Shown here one piece after another: positions 5,864 through 10,859 of a stretch of 10,859 bases of DNA (its first letter is position 1; each line of letters opens with the position of its first letter). A program made the translations under genes and the position numbers. A model generated the notes under the pieces. That model was not told where the DNA came from, did not search any database, and was given only the letters and a program-made list of their open reading frames with translations. Source of the DNA: Cyanobacteria bacterium OH_CBB_238 (GTDB lineage: Bacteria; Cyanobacteriota; Vampirovibrionia; Gastranaerophilales; Gastranaerophilaceae); the NCBI GenBank assembly GCA_023409995.1, contig JAEYQN010000121.1, positions 1-10,859 on the forward strand, read 5' to 3'.

Positions 5864-6679
5864 GTTTGGTTGCAAAATCGAATTTCTTCAAAGCTTTTTC
5901 ATTAATAAATTGTCCATATTTTTCGACCAGCTCATTTGTACTCGCTAGTCCAATTTGCTTGGCAATTAAATTCAGATGAATTTTTTTTGAATTAGGTTAT
6001 TAACATAACTGTTGTGGAGATCGATAAAAGTTACCTCCTTATTTGACAACCTTTTTAACGCTGCATCGTTAATCTTTTTAAAATTTTCAAAATCTTGTGG
6101 CGTGAGTTTTTTTAATATATTCCTTAATGATTTTAGAACATAAATTTCTCTTATCTGATATCTTGTTCGATATTTTTGCAATTCGTTATTTACAATAATC
6201 TTGTTTACAGAAATTTTATTAGTCTTTAAGTTTATATCCTCCGACCTTATAGCCTTTATTTCGGCAAGCGTTAGCCCCAATCCGGAGATTAAAAGCAATG
6301 GGATGTAAAGTTTAGACCTTTGAGTTTTATTCAGTAATTTTATCATTTCTTCTTCCGTTAAAATCAGTTCCGTATCAACGGTTTTGGCTTCAGTGTAATA
6401 ATTTTTAACCTCAACTTTAGAATATCTTGAAACTAATTTTTGCAAAATATTTAAAAATATCAAAATACTTGCAGGACAATAACTTTCAGAAGTTTTTTGA
6501 ATTTTAAATTTATCAATAAGGTCATCTGTAATATCAATGAATTCCATATCTTTAAAAAATGGGAGAAGGTGCTTGTTAAGTACCGATTGAATATTTTTTT
6601 GTGCAGCACCTTTGTTTGAATAAAAATCATCTGATATAAGAAACAATTCACTTGCCTGAATAAGGTTTTTACAGTTCAT
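5844..6679 (-). pseudogene. Decayed tyrosine recombinase/integrase, frameshifted
   Basis: The open frame (6679-5972, 235 aa) has a SAM-like core-binding region (residues about 5-90) and the start of a tyrosine recombinase catalytic domain: LILTEEEMIKLL, SGLGLTLAEIKAI and RTRYQIREIYVLKSL. Catalytic positions are lost. The box I arginine appears as Thr137 (GLTLAEI for GLRLSEI), and the HDLRH box reads IDLHN (219-223). The frame breaks at an A8 tract (5988-5981). Adding one A restores about 44 residues, KIHLNLIAKQIGLASTNELVEKYGQF and beyond, to TAG at 5846-5844. That segment matches the family C-terminus, including the nucleophile tyrosine in EKYGQF, but with Leu for the GH histidine. The N-terminus has no clear ribosome binding site and may be truncated. 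It is read as the dead mobility gene of the island carrying hipBA. Confidence 0.8.
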
Positions 6680-6812
6680 AAATTCGATATTTTTTATTTA
6701 TTTTAACATTCTTGTTTTGAGCAACATCTTTCTAATCCGCCAAAAACTCTTCAGGAATGAAAAGATATTTTGTTCGGATTTGTCTTATTTCCTGTAATGA
6801 AAAATCTTTTAG
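6680..6812 (-). other. Short unexplained open stretch upstream of the recombinase relic
   Basis: On the minus strand, reading down from about 6825 to TAG at 6734-6732, one frame gives IGNRLLKDFSLQEIRQIRTK and YLFIPEEFLAD. It looks protein-like rather than random, but it has no start and I cannot name it. It may be the end of a gene or the damaged N-terminal module of the recombinase. It abuts the truncated edge of the plus-strand relic that follows. Confidence 0.3.
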
Positions 6813-7609
6813 CAGTCTATTACCAATAGTGGGCGCGATCAGACAAGACAGGATATTATTAATAACGAAGTTGCAAGAAGACATGCTTTAAAAATTATGA
6901 AATCACGCAACGAAACAAACCCTCTGGAAAATCTTGTGAAAGATTTATGGATGGGAAGAAACAAAGGAATTCATGATTCAAAAAATCGGGACTTTTTTTT
7001 AAAAGAAGCGGCTAAATTAATCAAAGAAAAAAAATAATAACAAATCCAGATAAAGATAAAAGAAGTTTAATTGATTTAGACAAACAAGAAACAAATGAAA
7101 ATAAATTATCTGACTCAAAAAATAATAAAACAACGCCACAACCCCCAAAAGATTTTTATAATCCAAATACACAAAAAGTAAATTATGATATTACACCAAA
7201 AGGATCGAATTATAGCAATAATTTCTCTGACGCTGGAGGCTCCAAACAACCACCAATTGTTTTACAGCCGCAAAACAAAAACAATCATCCAAGCACCCCA
7301 AACAACAAAACTATATCTGCAGTGCTAATTAACGCCCCAAATCTAGGTTACATAGGGATTTTACCAACTAATAACAATGCTGGCCAAACATTATATTATG
7401 AAATGAAGACCGATGCTAAAATCATAAAAGGTTCAATTACAGGATCCGCGGCATCAGCATCAACATCAGAATAAGCATCAAGTTTATATGTCTCCAATGT
7501 TGGCGGTTCAAATTTTTGGCAGTCAACAGCAAATTCCGTAAAATCTGTTGCGAAAGATCTGATCTCCACAGCAGCCTGGGCGGCTAATATTTATTTTATG
7601 TCTAAATAG
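6813..7609 (+). pseudogene. 5'-truncated, frameshifted relative of the 3186 gene
   Basis: Three segments join into one protein. Segment one (6813-7034) reads QDIINNEVARRHALKI through AAKLIKEKK and ends in TAATAA. An A8 tract (7027-7034) lies at that break, and one more A continues the frame as ITNPDKDKRSLIDLDKQ, a long Asn/Pro/Gln-rich linker, and KTISAVLINAPNLGYIGILP, up to an in-frame TAA at 7472-7474. The same frame goes on as ASSLYVSNVGGSNFWQS to TAG at 7607-7609. Homology with the 3186-3878 product is visible: WNNAEGRKIAQKI against INNEVARRHALKI, and KLITNPSDKRKY against the rebuilt ITNPDKDKRSL. The N-terminal DAFKH and HE motifs are missing, so the 5' end is truncated near 6813-6840. 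Its end overlaps the convergent minus-strand gene by 19 bases. Confidence 0.75.
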
Positions 7610-7857
7610 TTGCCTAAGGCTAAATAATCATAAGTTTTAATTGCATCTTCTGCATCATAAATTGACGTATTCGGCATAGACCAAGGGGTACCTTTAAATG
7701 AAAAAGTTTTTTGATATTTGTAGAGCCCTTTATCATATAGGCTTATGCTACCATTTTTTTGTAAAGAGGTTTTGCTATCATTTTGTTGTTGATTTGTATT
7801 TTTTCTCAGATTTTTTTCTTTGGAACTTAATGTAGAGTTAATTGCAATAATTTTCAT
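7591..7857 (-). CDS. Small FSFKG-motif protein, 88 aa
   Basis: A short protein of unknown function. I start it at the ATG at 7857 (MKIIAINST), not at an ATG 21 bases upstream, because GAGGTG lies seven bases before it and the longer start would sit deeper inside the preceding gene. Only one base separates the upstream stop TAA (7861-7859) from this ATG, so it is translationally coupled to the PHP-domain gene. The middle is polar and rich in Asn, Gln, Ser and Lys. FSFKGTPWSMP follows, then a short C-terminal segment (YDAEDAIKTYDYLALGNYL). The FSFKG motif recalls NINFKS near the start of its operon partner. No signal peptide or membrane segment is seen. The coupling suggests the two products act together. 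Confidence 0.65.
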   Translation of the reverse strand: MKIIAINSTLSSKEKNLRKNTNQQQNDSKTSLQKNGSISLYDKGLYKYQKTFSFKGTPWSMPNTSIYDAEDAIKTYDYLALGNYLDIK

Positions 7858-7858
7858 T

Positions 7859-9583
7859 TTACACCTCAAAAATTTCATTTAATTCTTTGTTAGAGAGTTG
7901 TACTTTCTCTCTGAATAGGTTATTTGCATGGCAATCTACACCACCTGCATTTAGCAGTTTATGCTCTGGTGAGCTTGTAATATTTTTTATGTGTTGAAGA
8001 TATTTTTCGAACCCGTTATATTGTTGTCCGTAGGATTGATAGTTAATTTCAGTAGCTTTTAGTTTTCCTTTACTGTCAGCTAGTGTTTTCTTTAAAAATC
8101 TTTCAAATAAGTTGTCTTTCCAATCAATATTTTTTTTAGAGCAATATTCTTGCAGTTCTTTTCCATAATCTTCACCATTTGATAATGAAATAAGACCTGG
8201 GTGAGCCAAGCCAAAGAATCCATCAGAATTATTATCTAAAGCATCTCTGAAAAACTTGTCAGAAGTTGTTGATATATTTAAATCAACTAATTTTTGAGGG
8301 TTTTTCACATAACTGTCTTTGAGTTTGTCGATATATTCAATAAACTCGGGTTTAATGTTTGCAGTTATGTCATTGTTATCATTGAATATCCCGATATTTC
8401 TTAAATAATTTTTTAAATACGGCCCATCAACTCTTTTAAATGCAGAGCTTTCTATAAAGTCTCTGCCATAATTAGAAATTGCATCGGATGTTGAGACACC
8501 ATGTCCTAACTCGACTATTCCTGCTTTAAACGCCATATAATCTCTTAAATTATAAATGTAGCCATTTGTTAAAGCTTTGCCTAAGTTATTCCCACATTGT
8601 TTAGCTTCATCCCAATTGTAGTTATATTCTGGATATTTCATATTTGCTTCTTCTAGAATTTTTTTCATAGTGTTGATTCTAGACGTCTTTAGATCTTTTA
8701 AGTATTTATTTAGTTTGGCGTCGAATGGATTAATCGAATATCCTAAAATTTCATAATTCAGAGTGACTTTTACATCGTTTGGATTGGTATGCACTAATGA
8801 AAACTCGCTTCCTAAAACTACTCTTAGGTTTTTAAACTTAGTAGGATCTTCTGCGATTATTTTTACAGCTTCTTTAGCTCCATCAAGTGAATCGTGATCA
8901 GTAATTGCTAGAGTAAAGGCAGGTTTATTATCCTTAACTTTTTCAGCTATTTTATCAGCTAATTTTTTTGCATGTTCTAAAATTTCATTTACAGACAATG
9001 TGCCGTCAGAATCAATCGTATGGTTATGCAAATTTACCCTGTAAGTATAGTCTTTGACACCTTCAAAATTCTTACCTACTTTAAAATCTTGAGGGGTAAA
9101 TGTATCTAATAGGTGTTCTAATTGTTTTGCACCAACTATAGAACTAAGTTTATATTCTTCACCTTTTTTTAAGCCAATTTCATTAGCTAGTTTTTCATAA
9201 TAATATTTATCTTCTGGAAACTTCTCTATAATTTTTGAATACCCGGTTTTTAAGAGTTCAAGAGCTTTATCCATCGGCGGAGGCTTTTTACGAGAACTTA
9301 TGAGTCCAATAACACCTCCTGCTATTGCTAATGCTGAAATAACAATCGCAATGATTCTTTTACTCTGTGATTTATTTGTCTTTCCTGATGGTATTGATTG
9401 AGAAAGCTGTTGTATCGGTTTTTGAGGGTTTATAACCTGGCTACTTTGATCGATAGACGCGTTTATAGAACTTGGTAGATAATTGGTATTAAATTGATCA
9501 AATACTGAATTAATGTTTGACTTAAAATTAATATTCTTGCCTCTAGCTTTGTAATTAAAGCTTTGCAAATTTTTAATATCCAT
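7859..9583 (-). CDS. Membrane-anchored PHP-domain metal-dependent hydrolase
   Basis: PHP-domain proteins use a cluster of metal ions to hydrolyse phosphoesters. Metal-ligand motifs are visible: HNH at 186-188 followed by DSDG, TDHD at 228-231, GSE at 258-260, AHP with His461, and DCH at 550-552. N-terminal to the enzyme are a polar segment with NINFKS at 17-22, a basic stretch (KSQSKR, 71-76) and one hydrophobic helix (77-96, IIAIVISALAIAGGVIGLIS) followed by RKK. The domain is therefore probably membrane-tethered, with topology undetermined. At 574 aa it is far longer than small PHP phosphatases (about 280 aa); residues 290-450 form an insertion I cannot assign. The start is firm: AAGGAG lies shortly before ATG 9583. 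It leads a two-gene operon with the 88-aa protein. Substrate unknown. Confidence 0.85.
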   Translation of the reverse strand: MDIKNLQSFNYKARGKNINFKSNINSVFDQFNTNYLPSSINASIDQSSQVINPQKPIQQLSQSIPSGKTNKSQSKRIIAIVISALAIAGGVIGLISSRKKPPPMDKALELLKTGYSKIIEKFPEDKYYYEKLANEIGLKKGEEYKLSSIVGAKQLEHLLDTFTPQDFKVGKNFEGVKDYTYRVNLHNHTIDSDGTLSVNEILEHAKKLADKIAEKVKDNKPAFTLAITDHDSLDGAKEAVKIIAEDPTKFKNLRVVLGSEFSLVHTNPNDVKVTLNYEILGYSINPFDAKLNKYLKDLKTSRINTMKKILEEANMKYPEYNYNWDEAKQCGNNLGKALTNGYIYNLRDYMAFKAGIVELGHGVSTSDAISNYGRDFIESSAFKRVDGPYLKNYLRNIGIFNDNNDITANIKPEFIEYIDKLKDSYVKNPQKLVDLNISTTSDKFFRDALDNNSDGFFGLAHPGLISLSNGEDYGKELQEYCSKKNIDWKDNLFERFLKKTLADSKGKLKATEINYQSYGQQYNGFEKYLQHIKNITSSPEHKLLNAGGVDCHANNLFREKVQLSNKELNEIFEV

Positions 9584-9692
9584 AGAAACTCCTTGTGTAT
9601 ATATAATATCAAATATCTATATTTTTGCTGTTTTTGGATAAGTTTTTCACAATAATTAACAAAGAGTTTTTTATATTAAAATTATTTACTTT

Positions 9693-10010
9693 TTACACTT
9701 TGAATAAAGCCATTTTAAATTTTGTTTTTGCATCAAGTGAATGTGGTTCACCTTTGGGCATCAAAATTATGTCGCCTTCTGAGAGGTTAAATTTTTCACC
9801 CGAGATTACAATCTCGACTTCACCTTCGATAGATTGAACTACAGCATCAACAGGAGCTGAATGTGCCGCAATTGATTGTCCTTTATCAAAAGCAAAAAGA
9901 GTAAGTGAACTATTTTCATTGGTTGTAATTGTTTTGCTGACTATCGAATTTTCTTGATAGTCTATACTGTTTTTCAAACTCAAAACTTTTTTCGCAAAAT
10001 TATTAGTCAT
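9693..10010 (-). CDS. Small single-domain cupin protein
   Basis: A 105-aa protein with one cupin (double-stranded beta-helix) domain. The first cupin box is atypical (AHSAPVDAVVQSIEGEVEI, about 48-66): it keeps His49 and the Gly-Glu turn but lacks the usual HxH pair. The second is well conserved (SEGDIILMPKGEPHSLDA, about 77-94), with His91 in PxGxPH. Such proteins bind a metal and act as small enzymes or ligand sensors; the substrate cannot be told from sequence. AAGGAG lies six bases before ATG 10010. A perfect TATAAT box within palindromes lies about 60 bases upstream. The gene ends 109 bases before the PHP operon on the same strand, with no evident terminator between, so read-through is possible. 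Confidence 0.85.
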   Translation of the reverse strand: MTNNFAKKVLSLKNSIDYQENSIVSKTITTNENSSLTLFAFDKGQSIAAHSAPVDAVVQSIEGEVEIVISGEKFNLSEGDIILMPKGEPHSLDAKTKFKMALFKV

Positions 10011-10049
10011 AATATCTCCTTTTGTATCTCAAAGTAAAAATTTCAGGTT

Positions 10050-10095
10050 AACTATTAAATAGTTTATTATAAACAATATATTTTTAAATTAGAAA
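10050..10095 (-). promoter_or_regulatory. Cupin promoter overlapped by two palindromes
   Basis: On the minus strand, TATAAT (10071-10066) is a perfect -10 box; the -35 is poor (TTTCTA near 10095-10090). The -10 lies inside a 13-bp palindrome GTTTATTATAAAC (10062-10074). A second perfect inverted repeat, AACTAT (10050-10055) with ATAGTT (10059-10064), overlaps it downstream over the expected start site. Overlapping palindromes at -10 and +1 suggest a repressor operator, but no regulator gene is adjacent and A/T-rich palindromes also arise by chance. Confidence 0.5.
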
Positions 10096-10165
10096 GCAAA
10101 TTAGTTATATCAACTGTTATTCTTAAATTATTGGAATAAAAGTTCAAATCATTAAAGCACCACTG

Positions 10166-10197
10166 TGATATACTAAATATAATAGAGTTAAAGAAGG
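10166..10197 (+). promoter_or_regulatory. Promoter and ribosome binding site of the ABC ATPase gene
   Basis: TGATATACT (10166-10174) is an extended -10 box, and TATAAT (10178-10183) lies just downstream as an alternative. No convincing -35 is present, as is usual for extended -10 promoters. AAGAAGG (10191-10197) follows, eight bases before a TTG codon at 10206. It is the signal that fixes the non-ATG start of the gene. Confidence 0.55.
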
Positions 10198-10205
10198 TTT
10201 AAATT

Positions 10206-10859
10206 TTGAGTGAGAATGAATCTTCTGGCAATTTCATAATTGACTTTAAAAACATATATGCAAGCTATGAAATAGAGCCTGTTTTAAGGAATATAAACTT
10301 ACAAATTAAAGAAAAAGAACATTGGGTTATTTTAGGTGCGAATGGAAGCGGAAAATCAACATTAATTAAATTGTTTTCAAATGACATATACCCGAATGCA
10401 AAATATGATTACAAAAAAAAGCTGTTTGGAAGAGATAGATGGGATATTTTTGAACTAAAAAAAAATCTTGGTATAATTACCAATGATTTGCACAATAAGT
10501 TCGAAACCCAAGGCTCATTTTTAACGGCTTATGAGGTAATACTTAGCGGATATTATAGCTCTATTGGCATTTTCAAACACCATAATATAACCGTGAAGCA
10601 ACATCAAAAAGTCTTAGAAGTATTAGATTTTCTTGAAGCAATAGAAATAAAGGATAAAAAAGTCAGCCAAATGAGTACTGGCCAACTAAGACGATGTATA
10701 ATCGGCAGGGCATTGATTCATAGCCCCAAAGCATTTATTTTGGATGAACCAACTGTTGGACTTGATATAAAATCACAAAATTCCTTTATAAAATTCTTAC
10801 GAAAGTTATCAAAAAAAGCTTCTATAATACTAGTTACTCATCATATAGAAGAAATATTT
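10206..10859 (+). CDS. ABC ATPase of the ModF/YlmA (PhrA) type, 3' end outside the window
   Basis: A 218-residue N-terminal part of an ATP-binding cassette protein that starts with TTG. There is no in-frame ATG before residue 156, and AAGAAGG precedes the TTG by eight bases. Motifs: Walker A GANGSGKST (44-52), signature MSTGQLRR (156-163, a variant of LSGGQ), Walker B AFILDEP (176-182), D-loop GLD (185-187), and switch His at THH (212-213). The segments LFGRDRWDIFELKKNLGI and LSGYYSSIGIF recall the ModF/YlmA group (COG1119), soluble ATPases linked by name to molybdate or DNA repair but without a settled role. No permease gene is visible; one could follow the window. It is divergent from the cupin gene across a 195-bp control region. 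Confidence 0.9.
   Translation, partial: MSENESSGNFIIDFKNIYASYEIEPVLRNINLQIKEKEHWVILGANGSGKSTLIKLFSNDIYPNAKYDYKKKLFGRDRWDIFELKKNLGIITNDLHNKFETQGSFLTAYEVILSGYYSSIGIFKHHNITVKQHQKVLEVLDFLEAIEIKDKKVSQMSTGQLRRCIIGRALIHSPKAFILDEPTVGLDIKSQNSFIKFLRKLSKKASIILVTHHIEEIF

Noticed and set aside
6460..6651. 63-aa minus-strand frame inside the recombinase relic
   Set aside because: Out-of-frame shadow of the recombinase, which itself has recognisable domain sequence.
9625..9837. 70-aa plus-strand frame opposite the cupin gene
   Set aside because: Antisense to a well-supported cupin with ribosome binding site and domain motifs.

Overview
The window is AT-rich and low in GC, with strong AAGGAG-type ribosome binding sites in places. 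Several of its hypothetical proteins carry a short motif near the N-terminus (VNFG, NINFKS) or further in (FSFKG). I associate that motif with uncultured gut relatives of Cyanobacteria (Gastranaerophilales/Melainabacteria). This placement is from memory and rests on a style of protein, not on a marker gene, so it is moderate at best. TAA is a genuine stop here: hipB, the cupin, the PHP gene and its small partner all end in it.

Layout. 1-894: the 3' part of a patatin-like phospholipase gene whose first residues lie before the window. 895-1381: gene-free DNA with repeated TTCCCTGT motifs, an intrinsic terminator and a 21-bp tandem repeat. 1382-1458: tRNA-Arg(ACG) with its own terminator. 1689-2567: an unrecognised 292-aa protein. 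2568-3185: very AT-rich gene-free DNA.

3186-7609 looks like a decayed accessory island. It holds a gene broken by an in-frame TAA (3186-3878), helically phased GTTCCGC repeats, an apparently intact hipBA toxin-antitoxin pair on the minus strand, a gene-tail relic, a tyrosine recombinase relic on the minus strand (frameshifted, most catalytic residues lost), and a 5'-truncated, frameshifted, stop-containing relative of the 3186 gene (6813-7609). hipBA is the only locus there with an obvious promoter and operators. Two near-palindromic sites (consensus TTCCCGTACGGGAA) bracket its promoter, and a third lies beyond the 3' end of hipA.

7591-10010 carries minus-strand genes. A two-gene operon encodes a membrane-anchored PHP-domain metal-dependent hydrolase and an 88-aa small protein; upstream of it is a small cupin gene. 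A shared control region with palindromes and promoters separates the cupin from a divergent ABC ATPase of the ModF/YlmA type (10206 to the window end), which begins with TTG.

I see no CRISPR array, intact IS element or clear new multi-gene defence system. The most interesting points are the operator architecture of hipBA, two genes that each need one more A in an A8 tract, the pair of broken related genes flanking the toxin-antitoxin/integrase segment, and the recurrent short motif in otherwise unrelated proteins.
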